Position numbers and translations under genes: made by a program. From assembly GCA_964526295.1 (NCBI GenBank), contig CAZGKW010000024.1:8764-72763 (forward strand): 64,000 bases of DNA. The letters run 5' to 3'. Below, in pieces: positions 17,007 through 25,532 of this stretch. The notes under the pieces are model-generated. The model saw only the letters and a program-made list of their open reading frames with translations. It was not told where the DNA came from and did not search any database. Positions within the stretch are counted from its first letter, which is position 1; every line of letters begins with the position of its first letter. The stretch is from CAZGKW01 sp964526295 (GTDB taxonomy: Bacteria; Planctomycetota; Phycisphaerae; FEN-1346).

Positions 17007-18086
17007 TCAGTCCTCGCTTAGCTGCTTACGGCCGCGGCGCGGCTGGTACACGCAGAACGGTTCCTCGGCCAGGTAGTCGCCCGTGGCGGCGAACGCCCGG
17101 GCCCGGCAGCCGCCGCACACGAAGCGGTATTCACAGACGCCGCAGCGGCCGCCGTAGCCGTCCGGCTCGCGGACCGCCCTGAGCACCTCCGACGTCTCCC
17201 AGATGCGGCGAAAGTCGTAGTCCTCGCGCCTCAGGTCGCCGCACTCGACGTCCAGGAACCCGCAGATCTGGACCTTGCCGGTGTGCGAGATGAAGGCGAA
17301 CGACTTGCCGCCGAGGCACCCGCCGGGCACGTCGTCGCCGGAGGGCTTCCGGACGCGCTTCTCCCGGAGGATCCGCTGGTAGTGCGGAGCGCACGTCACC
17401 CGAATCCTGATGTCCTCCCGCGACTCCTGTCCGGCAAGCCACTCGAGGGCCGTCTCGTACTGGGCGGGCGACAGCTCCCGGTCGGCCAGAAGCGCCCCCC
17501 GGCCGGTGGGGACCAGCAGGAACGCGTTGAAACAGGTCGCCCCGAGCCGGACCGCCAGGTCGAGGACCTCCTCCAGCTCCCCCAGGTTCATCTCCGTGAC
17601 CGTCGTGTTGATCTGGAACGGCACGCCGGCCCGCCGCAGCGCCTCGATGCCCCGCAGGGACCCCTCGAACGCCCCCTCGACGCCGCGGAACGCGTCGTGC
17701 GAGGAGGGAGTCGCGCCGTCGAGGCTGATCGAGATCTGGCGAAAACCCACCGCCTTCATCCGCCGGGCAGCCTCGTCGTCGATCAGCATGCCGCACGGGG
17801 CCATCGCCACCGGCAGGCCGTGGTCGCGGGCCCGCTCGGCCAGATCGAAGACGTCCGGCCGGAGCATCGGCTCCCCACCGGTCAGGATGACCAGCGGCCG
17901 GGCGAACGAGGCGATGCCATCCAGCACGCGGACGGCCTCGTCCGTCGAGAGCTCATCGCGGTAGGGCTCGCGCCGGGCGGACGCTCGGCAGTGCTTGCAC
18001 GCCAACGGGCAGGACCGGGTGATCTCCCACGCGACGATCCGAGGGACGTGTCGCGTCGAGGTCTCAAGCGACGGGCGAGGGGCCAC
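17007..18086 (-). CDS. ahbD: Radical SAM heme synthase AhbD
   Basis: 359 residues. It contains the radical SAM cluster motif CPLACKHC near residue 30, the GGEP motif (LTGGEPMLRPD), and a SPASM-like Cys-rich C terminus (CGFLDVECGD and CGVCEYRFVCGGCRARA) for auxiliary clusters. By family it oxidatively decarboxylates the propionates of iron-coproporphyrin III to give heme b, the last step of the siroheme-dependent route. The GTG at 18086 follows GGAAGGAGTGACGC and lies 3 bases after ahbC. The order ahbC-ahbD-ahbAB supports this over other SPASM proteins. Confidence 0.88.
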   Translation of the reverse strand: MAPRPSLETSTRHVPRIVAWEITRSCPLACKHCRASARREPYRDELSTDEAVRVLDGIASFARPLVILTGGEPMLRPDVFDLAERARDHGLPVAMAPCGMLIDDEAARRMKAVGFRQISISLDGATPSSHDAFRGVEGAFEGSLRGIEALRRAGVPFQINTTVTEMNLGELEEVLDLAVRLGATCFNAFLLVPTGRGALLADRELSPAQYETALEWLAGQESREDIRIRVTCAPHYQRILREKRVRKPSGDDVPGGCLGGKSFAFISHTGKVQICGFLDVECGDLRREDYDFRRIWETSEVLRAVREPDGYGGRCGVCEYRFVCGGCRARAFAATGDYLAEEPFCVYQPRRGRKQLSED

Positions 18087-18089
18087 GCG

Positions 18090-19313
18090 TCACTCCTTCC
18101 GCGAGGCGGCGGGCCGCGCGGCACCGCCGGCGGGCAGGCCGATCTGGGCGTCGGTCAGGTAGCACGCCGGGTCGGGGGCCCACAGATCGCCCGTTGCCGC
18201 CTCGGCCCGAACGCGGAAGTTCCCGTTGCACGCATCGAGGAACCGGCACGCCGCGCACCGCCCCTTCAGGTGCGGCCGACGGTCTCGGAGCTTGGCCAGC
18301 AGCTCGACCGACGGGTCGGTCCAGATGTGGCTGAACGGCCGCTCGCGGACGCTGCCCAACGAAGCGTGACGCCAGAACTGGTCGGGGTGGACCCGGCCGT
18401 CCCAACTGACGCAGCCGATGCGGACGCCGGACGCGTTGCCGCCGTTCATCCGCAACAGTCGCAGCACGTCGTCGGCCCGCTGCCGGCCTTCGCGAAGCAT
18501 ACGAAGATAGAGGTATGGCCCGTCGCAGTGGTTGTCGACCGTCAGGACCTCGGTGGGCCGGCCCTCGGCGTGGAGGGCCGCCGTGCGGTCGATGATCAGG
18601 TCGACCGCCCGCCGCGTCGCCTCGTGATCGAGGTCCTCCTCCATCAAAGCGCTGCCGCGCCCCGCGTAGACCAGGTGGTAGAAGCAGACCCGGGGGATGT
18701 CCTCGTCGCGTACGAGGCCGAAAAGGCGGGGCACCTCCTGGACATTCCGCCGCGTGATGGTAAATCGGAGGCCGACCTTGAGTCCCGCCGCCCGGCAGAT
18801 GCGGACGCCCCGGATGGCCCGGTCGAACGCCCCGTCGAAGCCGCGGAAGCGGTCGTTCACCTCGCCGACGCCGTCGAGCGAGACCCCGACGTAGCTGAGG
18901 CCCAGCCCCGCGAGCCGTGCGGCCCTCGTCTCGTCGATCAGCGTGCCGTTCGTCGAGATGACGGCCCGCATGCCCAGTCCGACGGCCCGCTCGACCAGCG
19001 CCGGCAGGTCCGGGCGCATGAGCGGCTCGCCGCCCGAGAAGAGGACCACCGGCACGCCGAAGGCCGCGAGGTCCTCCAGCATGGCCCGGCCCTCGTCGGT
19101 CGTCATCTCGTCGGCGTCGGCCGGGCCGGCGGACTCCGAGTAGCAGTGGACGCATCGCAGGTTGCACGCCCGGGTGCAGTTCCATACGACGACCGGCTTG
19201 CGGTCCTCGGCAAACTGGAGGAGGTGGCTCGGCAGACGGTCGCTCTTCGCCCCGTACCGGAGGACGTCGGACGGCTCGACCGTGCCACAGTAGAGCTTGG
19301 ATATCCCGATCAT
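18090..19313 (-). CDS. ahbC: Radical SAM didecarboxysiroheme lyase AhbC
   Basis: 407 residues. The N terminus MIGISKLYCGTVEPSDVLRY is characteristic of AhbC and of its heme d1 relative NirJ. The radical SAM motif is CNLRCVHC, followed by LFSGGEPLMRPD, and the C terminus has Cys-rich auxiliary-cluster segments (GCVSWDGRVHPDQF, CAACRFLDACNGNF). It removes the acetate side chains of 12,18-didecarboxysiroheme to give iron-coproporphyrin III. The ATG at 19313 fits the family start and follows GGCAGGTG; an in-frame GTG at 19325 would add four residues. It lies 39 bases after cobA-hemD. Confidence 0.9.
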   Translation of the reverse strand: MIGISKLYCGTVEPSDVLRYGAKSDRLPSHLLQFAEDRKPVVVWNCTRACNLRCVHCYSESAGPADADEMTTDEGRAMLEDLAAFGVPVVLFSGGEPLMRPDLPALVERAVGLGMRAVISTNGTLIDETRAARLAGLGLSYVGVSLDGVGEVNDRFRGFDGAFDRAIRGVRICRAAGLKVGLRFTITRRNVQEVPRLFGLVRDEDIPRVCFYHLVYAGRGSALMEEDLDHEATRRAVDLIIDRTAALHAEGRPTEVLTVDNHCDGPYLYLRMLREGRQRADDVLRLLRMNGGNASGVRIGCVSWDGRVHPDQFWRHASLGSVRERPFSHIWTDPSVELLAKLRDRRPHLKGRCAACRFLDACNGNFRVRAEAATGDLWAPDPACYLTDAQIGLPAGGAARPAASRKE

Positions 19314-19352
19314 GCGACTTTGCACCTGCCAGAGGCCGGTCAGGACTGACGA

Positions 19353-20888
19353 CTAGGCACCGGCCCTTCCGGCTGAGGCTTCCTGCTCGACGATCGCGGC
19401 GACCAGTGCCGGTATCGTGTGCGGGTTGGCTTCCGCGGTCGGCTCCAGGCCAGCCTCCCGGAGCGTCCTGCTCGTCACCGGACCGATGCTCGCGATCCGG
19501 ACGTCCGTGGCCCGCACCGCCTCGGCCGCCACCGAATCGAGGAAGTTCCGGACCGTGGAGCTACTGGTGAAGGTCAGCCAGTCGACCTTGCCGGCCGCGA
19601 GCCGCTCCGCCACGCCCGCGGCACCGGCATCGTCGGCCACCGTCCGGTACGCCGCTATGTCGTCGACGACGGCCCCGCGGGCCTCCAGCGCTTCGGTCAG
19701 GTCTTTCGGAGCGATGTCCGCCCGCGGGCAGAGCACCCGCACGCCCCGTAAGTTTACGGCATCCGCCAAGGCCGAGACAATCCCCGCCGAAGTATAGGCG
19801 TCGGGCTGGAGGTCCGCCCGGATGCCGAAGTCTCCGAGCCGCGCGGCCGTGGCGGGGCCGATGGCCGCGATCCGACGGCCCGCCAGGACCCGGGTGTCGA
19901 GCCCCATCCCGCTCATCATCTCGAAGAACGCCGCCACCCCGTTGACGCTGGTGAAGACGATCCAGTCGTAGGCCCGGCAGGAGGCGATGGCCACGCGGAG
20001 CCGCTCGGGGTCCTCCGGCGGTTCGATGCGGATGGCGGGGGCCTCGATGGCCTCGGCCCCGAGGGCCTCCAGGGCCGCCGCCAGGCGGGATGCCTGCGAG
20101 CGGGCCCGCGTGACGACGATCCGCCGGCCGAAAAGCGGCCGGCGCTCGAACCACGCGAGACGCTCGCGCAGGCGGACCACGTCGCCGACGATGACGACGG
20201 CCGGCGGCCCCAGGTTCGCCTCCCGCACAGCCTCCGGCAGCGTCGCGACGGTGCCTGTGATCGTCCGCTGCTCAGGCGTCGTTCCCCAGCGGACCGCGGC
20301 CGCGGGCGTCTCCGGGTCGAGGCCGTGCTCGACGAGGCGGCGGCCGATCGACGCCAGCTTCCCCACGCCCATGTAGAAGACGAGCGTGCCGGGGAACCGG
20401 GCCAGGGCGTCCCAGTCGAGGGCCGACTCGGTCCGCTCGTCCGCCTCGTGGCCGGTGATAAGGGCGACTGCACTCGCTGCGCCGCGGTGCGTCACGGGAA
20501 CGCCGGCGAAGGCCGGCGCGGCGACGCCCGCCGTCACGCCCGGCACGACCTCGAACGGGACGCCGGCTTCCTCGAGCGCGAGGGCCTCCTCGCCGCCGCG
20601 GCCGAAGACGAACGGGTCGCCCCCTTTGAGGCGGACGACGGTCCGGCCGGCCCGGGCGTGCTCGACGAGGAGGGCGTTGATCTCGTTCTGGGGCATGGAG
20701 TGCCGACCGGCCCGCTTGCCGACGTAGATGCGTTCGGCCTTCGGCGGGGCGTGGGCGAGGAGCTGTTCCGAGACGAGGGCGTCATACACGACGACGTCGG
20801 CCCGTTCCAGGGCCTCTCGGCCTCGAAGCGTCAGCAAGCCCGGATCGCCCGGTCCGCCGCCGACGAGATAGACTCGGCCGTCCGTCAC
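19353..20888 (-). CDS. cobA-hemD: Uroporphyrinogen-III methyltransferase / uroporphyrinogen-III synthase fusion
   Basis: 511 residues. The first ~250 are SUMT, with VYLVGGGPGDPGLLTL and RLKGGDPFVFGRGGEE and the substrate loop HRGAASAVALITGH. The rest is HemD, with RRIVVTRARSQASRLAAAL at its start and TFTSSSTVRNFLD late. One chain thus makes uroporphyrinogen III and converts it to precorrin-2, channelling tetrapyrrole to siroheme. The GTG at 20888 overlaps the hemA stop (GTGA) and follows GGAGGTGGAACC, an ideal ribosome site; upstream frame is shadow. HemB, HemC and the precorrin-2 dehydrogenase/ferrochelatase are not in the window. Confidence 0.95.
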   Translation of the reverse strand: MTDGRVYLVGGGPGDPGLLTLRGREALERADVVVYDALVSEQLLAHAPPKAERIYVGKRAGRHSMPQNEINALLVEHARAGRTVVRLKGGDPFVFGRGGEEALALEEAGVPFEVVPGVTAGVAAPAFAGVPVTHRGAASAVALITGHEADERTESALDWDALARFPGTLVFYMGVGKLASIGRRLVEHGLDPETPAAAVRWGTTPEQRTITGTVATLPEAVREANLGPPAVVIVGDVVRLRERLAWFERRPLFGRRIVVTRARSQASRLAAALEALGAEAIEAPAIRIEPPEDPERLRVAIASCRAYDWIVFTSVNGVAAFFEMMSGMGLDTRVLAGRRIAAIGPATAARLGDFGIRADLQPDAYTSAGIVSALADAVNLRGVRVLCPRADIAPKDLTEALEARGAVVDDIAAYRTVADDAGAAGVAERLAAGKVDWLTFTSSSTVRNFLDSVAAEAVRATDVRIASIGPVTSRTLREAGLEPTAEANPHTIPALVAAIVEQEASAGRAGA

Positions 20889-22351
20889 GGTTCCACCTCC
20901 GCGGCTTCCTGGTCGGGTTCGTCCGCGGCCTCGGGCTCGCCGGCCTGCTTCGCGTCGACGGCATCGAGGTCGAACATGCGTCGGAGCGTATCGACCACGG
21001 CCAGGCGGTCGCTGAGCGTGGCGTCCTCGGCCGACTTGCGCAGGAGGGCCAGCGGGCCGTGCATGACGCGGGCCAGCAGGTGCTTGGCGAAGGCGTCGAG
21101 CTGGTCCGGGTCGATGCCGCCGAACTCGCGGGCGTGCTGGTCGATCTCGTCGGCGCGGAGCCGCCCCAGGCGCCGCCTGAGGAGCCGGATGGTCGGGACG
21201 ACCTCGCGAGACTCGAGCCACCGCTCGAAGCAAGCGACCTCGAACTCGACGATGGCCTCGGCCCGGGGGACCTCCTCCCGGCGCCGCTCCAGGTTCCGCT
21301 CGACGATCCGGCCGAGATCGTCAAGATTGTATAAGAACACGTTCTCCAGGCGTCCGAGCCGTTCGTCGACGTCGCGCGGGACGGCGATGTCGAGCATGAC
21401 CACCGGCCGGTCGCGGGCCGACAGGACGGGCCCTGCGTCGGCCTCGGCGACGACCGGGCCGGGCGCGCCCGTCGAGCCGATCACGAGGTCGGCCTCGTCG
21501 AGTCGGGCCGTGACCGCCGCCAGCTCAATCGCCTCGGTTTCTATGAAAAGTCCATCGGCCGCTTCGGCGTCCGCGCGAGCATCCGCATCGGTCCGCAGCA
21601 GGGCAGGGCACGTGACGGATTCGTCGTCGGTTGCGTGCCGGGCGTCCGTCCGGTCGGTGGCTCGCGAAGCGATCTCGGCCGCGAGGCGGCGGGCCCGATC
21701 GAGCGTGCGGTTGGCGACGATGAGCCGAGCCGCGCCGGCCCGAACGAGGGCTTGGGCCACCTGCTCGGCCGTCTCGCCCGCGCCGAGGAGGAGGACGGTC
21801 TTTCGCTCCAGGCCGGCGAAGATGTGTTCGGCCAGCTCGACGGCGGCCCCGGCGACGCCGGCTGATCCGTGGCCGAGGGCCGTCTCGGTCCGGACGCGCT
21901 TGCCGGCACGGAACGCCGCGTGCAACAGCTTGTTCAGGAGCGTCCGCGTGGTCCGTGCCCGGACGGCCAGCCTGTAGGCCGCCTTGACCTGGCCGAGGAC
22001 CTCGTGTTCCCCGACGAGCTGCGAGTCGAGCGATGCGGCCACGCGGAACAGGTGCCGGACGGCTGCCGGGCCGTCGTGCCGGTAGAAGACCGAGCGGTCG
22101 GCGATCGTCTCGGTCCCCTTGACGGCGGCCACGCTCGCCAGGAAGTAGTCCAACGCTTCCTCGCCTTCGGGGCCGACGAAGTAGAGCTCCGTCCGGTTGC
22201 ACGTGTCCAGGAGCAGGGCCTCTTCCAGCACCGGCTCGCGGTGGACCCGATCGAGGAACCGGGCCGTCAGCTTGCCGGGCAGGGCGAATCGTTCGCGCAC
22301 CGCCACCGGGGCCGTTCGATGGTTCACCCCGATGACCGATAGCTGCGACAC
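20885..22351 (-). CDS. hemA: Glutamyl-tRNA reductase
   Basis: 488 residues; the first committed step of C5 tetrapyrrole synthesis. The catalytic Cys51 is in LLLDTCNRTELY; next come SLDSQLVGEHEVLGQVK, the NADPH-binding VLLLGAGETAEQVA and the dimerisation helix near the end. The protein is somewhat longer than the 420-residue norm because of an insertion near residues 225-250 (RATDRTDARHATDDESVTC) and an acidic C-terminal tail. The GTG at 22351 is preceded by GAGGTG; the open frame continues far upstream but that part is antisense to other genes. Adjacent to a hemX-like gene, as in Bacillus hemAX. Confidence 0.95.
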   Translation of the reverse strand: MSQLSVIGVNHRTAPVAVRERFALPGKLTARFLDRVHREPVLEEALLLDTCNRTELYFVGPEGEEALDYFLASVAAVKGTETIADRSVFYRHDGPAAVRHLFRVAASLDSQLVGEHEVLGQVKAAYRLAVRARTTRTLLNKLLHAAFRAGKRVRTETALGHGSAGVAGAAVELAEHIFAGLERKTVLLLGAGETAEQVAQALVRAGAARLIVANRTLDRARRLAAEIASRATDRTDARHATDDESVTCPALLRTDADARADAEAADGLFIETEAIELAAVTARLDEADLVIGSTGAPGPVVAEADAGPVLSARDRPVVMLDIAVPRDVDERLGRLENVFLYNLDDLGRIVERNLERRREEVPRAEAIVEFEVACFERWLESREVVPTIRLLRRRLGRLRADEIDQHAREFGGIDPDQLDAFAKHLLARVMHGPLALLRKSAEDATLSDRLAVVDTLRRMFDLDAVDAKQAGEPEAADEPDQEAAEVEP

Positions 22352-22419
22352 GTTCGATGCACCTCGGGAACGGCACGCGGCGGGCAAGCCCGCCGGCTGA
22401 CTCCGGCCTTGGTCACCGG

Positions 22420-23241
22420 TCACGACAGCAGGCCGCTGGCCGTCAACAGGGCGACGACGGCGACGAACCCCGCCACGACCACCCACGCCACGCGCGAGCG
22501 GGACCACTTCCCGATCCACCGGCCCAGCACCGCCGCCGCGTACAGCACCCACGCCGCCGAGCCCGTGATGATCTTGGCGACGATCTTCGGGTCCGAGAGG
22601 CTCGCCCCGCCGTCCCCGCGGCCGAACAGGAAAGGCGAGACGGCGATCGACGCCGTGATCGCCACGAACCCGACCAGGAGCACATGCCACGTCATCCGCC
22701 CCAGCGACTCGAGCGGCGGCAGCCGGTCGAAGAGCACGCCGAACCGTCCGCCGTGAAGCTCTCGCTGGGCCAGCAGGTACAGCACGCCGTATACCGCCGC
22801 GAAGCCCAAGGCCGTGTACGCCACCAGCGCCGGGATGACGTGGAGCCGCCCCCAGACGGAGTGGCCGCCCTCCGGCGGCGGCCCGGCGGCCTCGAAAGTC
22901 CCCGCAAGGAGGATGCTCGAGGCGTACTGGAACAGGAACACCAGGACCAGGACGAACAGGCCGGTCCGCCGGTCCCGGCCCGTCAGCTCGACCAGGGCGT
23001 AGACGGCGGCGGTGGCGAACGCCAGCACGGTGAGGACCTCCTCGGTCCGGGCAAGCGGCGGACGGCGGTGGTGCACCGACCACAGGACCAGCACGGCCGC
23101 GTGAACGACCAGGCACGCCCACAGCCAGGGGCTGCGGCCCCGCGTGCGCTTCCGCAGGAAGAACGTCGCCCCGTAATCGACCAGCAGGGCGAGATACACC
23201 AGCGGCAGCAGCGCGTTCGCGACGGTCAGCAGGGACGCCAT
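22420..23241 (-). CDS. HemX/CcsA-like heme-handling membrane protein
   Basis: 273 residues with about eight membrane helices, beginning ALLPLVYLALLVDYGATFF. Conserved-looking His residues occur in WSVHHRRPPLARTEEV and LHVIPALVAYTALG, and a late WHVLLVGFVAITASIAVSPF. It belongs to the cytochrome c assembly/HemX family but lacks the WWD tryptophan-rich loop of the true CcsA encoded at 24550. Its position directly before hemA on one strand mirrors hemX-hemA of Gram-positives, where HemX influences HemA amount. Its 5' end faces the ccs1-ccsA operon across a 184-base divergent promoter region. Confidence 0.82.
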   Translation of the reverse strand: MASLLTVANALLPLVYLALLVDYGATFFLRKRTRGRSPWLWACLVVHAAVLVLWSVHHRRPPLARTEEVLTVLAFATAAVYALVELTGRDRRTGLFVLVLVFLFQYASSILLAGTFEAAGPPPEGGHSVWGRLHVIPALVAYTALGFAAVYGVLYLLAQRELHGGRFGVLFDRLPPLESLGRMTWHVLLVGFVAITASIAVSPFLFGRGDGGASLSDPKIVAKIITGSAAWVLYAAAVLGRWIGKWSRSRVAWVVVAGFVAVVALLTASGLLS

Positions 23242-23294
23242 GTCGTCTCTCCCCGTGTGGCCGCAGGACAGATGCCGGGCCGGACGTTCGGAGC

Positions 23295-23303
23295 ATTGTA
23301 TCA
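23295..23303 (-). promoter_or_regulatory. Candidate extended -10 promoter of the heme operon
   Basis: The minus strand reads TGATACAAT (23303-23295), an extended -10 element about 55 bases before the hemX-like gene. No convincing -35 box is seen. Confidence 0.4.
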
Positions 23304-23362
23304 GGTTCGTCGTCTCGGGGCGACCCGCCTGCGAGCCCGACGCGCGGCGTTTTGCGTTGGCT

Positions 23363-23392
23363 TTGGACGCCTCGCCGCCGCCCTGCTATGAT
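23363..23392 (+). promoter_or_regulatory. Candidate sigma-70 promoter of ccs1-ccsA
   Basis: -35 TTGGAC (23363-23368), an 18-base spacer and -10 TATGAT (23387-23392), ending 33 bases before the chosen start of ccs1. It is divergent from the heme operon promoter. Confidence 0.55.
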
Positions 23393-23425
23393 GAGGCGGG
23401 TCCTCGAGCGGGGCGGGGAGGCGGG

Positions 23426-24553
23426 ATGCAGTCGGCCCGCAAGATAGCGATGTACGCGACGCTGGCCGCGATCGGGGAGCTGGCGTTCCTCTCGATCTGC
23501 GGGGCGTTCCTTGGCGCGTCGGCGGCGAAGGCGTTCTTCAACACGCCCCCGATGGCCGGGTTCTGGTTCTTCCTGCTTGCCCTGCTGGTCGGCTGCTTCA
23601 TCGTGGACTGGCGGTTGGTCCGTTCGCCGGGCCTGGCGGCGATGCATCTGGGGGCGGCCGCCATACTCATCGGGTCGATGTGGAGCTCGGACGCCGGGCA
23701 CCTCGCCGCCGACTGGCTCCTCGACCGCCAGAAACCCCCTTACGGCCACCTGCGGATCGCTGAAGGGGGGGAAGCGGCCGTCCTGCGGGACGCGGGAACG
23801 GGTCGGGCCGTCGGGACGCTGCCCTTTGCGGTCAGGCTGCGGGACTTCCGTATCGAGTACTACCCAGGTGGCGAATGGGGCCTGTGGTTCCAGCATCCGG
23901 TGCCGGCAGGCGTCGCGGCCCAGGAAGGGCTGACCGAGATCGACTGGCAGGTCGGCGAAGCCGTGAGGGTCGAGGGTACGGGCTTGCGTATCCGCGTCCT
24001 GGAGTTCCACGAGCACGCCCGGCCGATCCTCGGCGACGGGGGCGAGGTTGTCGGGGCCGAACCGGACCCCGAGAGCGACACGGCCGCCATGGAGATCGAG
24101 GCGACCCTTCGCGACCGGACCCATCGGGGCTGGATTGTCGTGCCGGGGGGGCGCGAGATGGGCGGCATGGGCCTCGATCCGCTGGTTCCCGAGGAGGTCG
24201 CGGCCCATTCGGGCCTGGCTTTCTGGCTCTCCCGGCCCCGCAGGATGCCCAAGGACTACTTCTCGGACGTCGAGGTCCTCGAGGACGGCGAGGTGGTCCG
24301 CGAGGCGACGATCGAGGTCAACCATCCTCTCCACTGGGGCGGGTACCACCTGTACCAGAGCAGCTACGAGATGGGTCGGCACCAAGTGGCCACGGTCCTG
24401 GCCGTGCGGTCGGATTCAGGCCTCTACGTCGTCTACACGGGCTTCGTGCTGCTGGTGCTGGGAACCGCTGTGCGGTTCTGGATCGAACATCCGGTGAAGC
24501 GGCTGCTGCGGTGGTCGCGTCTCCGACAGCCGACGGCGGCGGAGGGCGGATGA
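23426..24553 (+). CDS. resB: Cytochrome c biogenesis protein Ccs1/ResB-like
   Basis: 375 residues. Early helices (ATLAAIGELAFLSICGAFLG, FWFFLLALLVGCFIVDW, MHLGAAAILIGSMW), a large extracytoplasmic region and a final helix before the C terminus match ResB/Ccs1. The motif NHPLHWGGYHLYQSSYEMG is typical of the family. With CcsA it forms the system II synthetase that exports heme and attaches it to CXXCH of c-type cytochromes. The ATG at 23426 follows GGGGAGGCGGG; upstream in-frame sequence holds the promoter and is not coding. It ends in an ATGA overlap with ccsA. Confidence 0.9.
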   Translation: MQSARKIAMYATLAAIGELAFLSICGAFLGASAAKAFFNTPPMAGFWFFLLALLVGCFIVDWRLVRSPGLAAMHLGAAAILIGSMWSSDAGHLAADWLLDRQKPPYGHLRIAEGGEAAVLRDAGTGRAVGTLPFAVRLRDFRIEYYPGGEWGLWFQHPVPAGVAAQEGLTEIDWQVGEAVRVEGTGLRIRVLEFHEHARPILGDGGEVVGAEPDPESDTAAMEIEATLRDRTHRGWIVVPGGREMGGMGLDPLVPEEVAAHSGLAFWLSRPRRMPKDYFSDVEVLEDGEVVREATIEVNHPLHWGGYHLYQSSYEMGRHQVATVLAVRSDSGLYVVYTGFVLLVLGTAVRFWIEHPVKRLLRWSRLRQPTAAEGG

Positions 24554-25389
24554 ACGGGTCTCCCGAGCAATGGGTGCCGGGACTGATCTGGGCGGCGCTG
24601 GGCCTCTATGGCGCCGCGGGGGTGACGCTCCTGGCCGCCGCGCTGATCGAGGTGGCCGGATCGGGTGAACGGGGCGGCATGGCGCGCGGGCTCGGCTGGG
24701 TCCTGTTCGGCCTCGGTTTCGCTGCGGCCCTGACGGCGTGGCTCGGACGCTGGGTCTGGGTCGCCCATCCCCCGTTCCAGAACCTGTACGAAGCGTTCCT
24801 GACGATGGGCATGCTGATGCTGCCGGTTGCCCTGGTGAACCGCTTCGTCCTTCGCGTAGGGGGTCACTGGCTCGATGCCCTCGGCGGCGTCATCATCCTT
24901 GTGCCGGTGGCGTTCGAGAGGTTCAGCCCGGCGCCGCAGCACTTGCCGCCGGCGCTCCAGTCGTTTCTGTTCGTCCCGCACGTGGCGACGTACCTGGTGG
25001 CGTACGTCATTCTGCTGAAGGCGGGCTGTCTGGCGGTGGGTCGTCTGGTTTCGCCCCGATGGCCGGACGCCGGGCGGACGCTCGCCTATGGGCCGGCGAC
25101 GTACCGGCTGGTGGCGTTCGGGTTCCCGTTCCTGACGCTGGGTCTCGTGCTCGGCGCCTGGTGGGCCCGGCTGGCCTGGGACGATTTCTGGGGGTGGGAC
25201 CCGAAAGAGCTGTGGTCGCTGGTCTCGTGGGTGGCATTCGTCGCGTATCTGCACGGGCGGGCCGCGTGGGGCCGGCGGTACCCGCGGCTCTCGAGCGCCC
25301 TGGTCATCGCCGGGGGCGTCTTAATCCTGATCACCCTCCTCTGGGCGAACCTGTCGGAGCTTTTCAAGGGGCTCCATACGTACGCCTGA
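24550..25389 (+). CDS. ccsA: Cytochrome c biogenesis protein CcsA/ResC
   Basis: 279 residues with about eight helices. The tryptophan-rich heme-binding WWD segment is WARLAWDDFWGWDPKELWSL, flanked by the conserved His in FLFVPHVATYLVAYV and in LHGRAAWG. It is the heme-handling half of the system II cytochrome c synthetase, translationally coupled to Ccs1. Two other system II parts (ResA/CcdA for thiol reduction) are not in the window. Followed by 143 non-coding bases. Confidence 0.94.
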   Translation: MNGSPEQWVPGLIWAALGLYGAAGVTLLAAALIEVAGSGERGGMARGLGWVLFGLGFAAALTAWLGRWVWVAHPPFQNLYEAFLTMGMLMLPVALVNRFVLRVGGHWLDALGGVIILVPVAFERFSPAPQHLPPALQSFLFVPHVATYLVAYVILLKAGCLAVGRLVSPRWPDAGRTLAYGPATYRLVAFGFPFLTLGLVLGAWWARLAWDDFWGWDPKELWSLVSWVAFVAYLHGRAAWGRRYPRLSSALVIAGGVLILITLLWANLSELFKGLHTYA

Positions 25390-25532
25390 CTCGCCGGTTT
25401 CTCGCGAAAGAACGCGTTTTTTCCTTGCCACGCGGGGCCGCGCCTGGTTGAAGTCGGGTTCCTGCCCACGGGCGCCGACGGGGGCCCCGGCTGCATGCCG
25501 CACGCCGGGCGAAGCGAGCGAAAGGTGGAGCG

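Noticed and set aside
15930..19313. Heme d1 (nir) biosynthesis cluster
   Set aside because: No nirS, nirF or nirE-type gene is nearby, and the AhbD-type radical SAM enzyme and hemA/hemD neighbours fit heme b.
20889..21233. N-terminal extension of cobA-hemD
   Set aside because: It overlaps hemA in another frame and is Arg/Pro-rich shadow; the GTGA overlap with a strong ribosome site marks the real start.
22352..24385. Upstream extension of hemA in the same frame (about 680 extra codons)
   Set aside because: It runs antisense through the hemX-like gene and ccs1; the GTG at 22351 has a ribosome site and gives the family N terminus.
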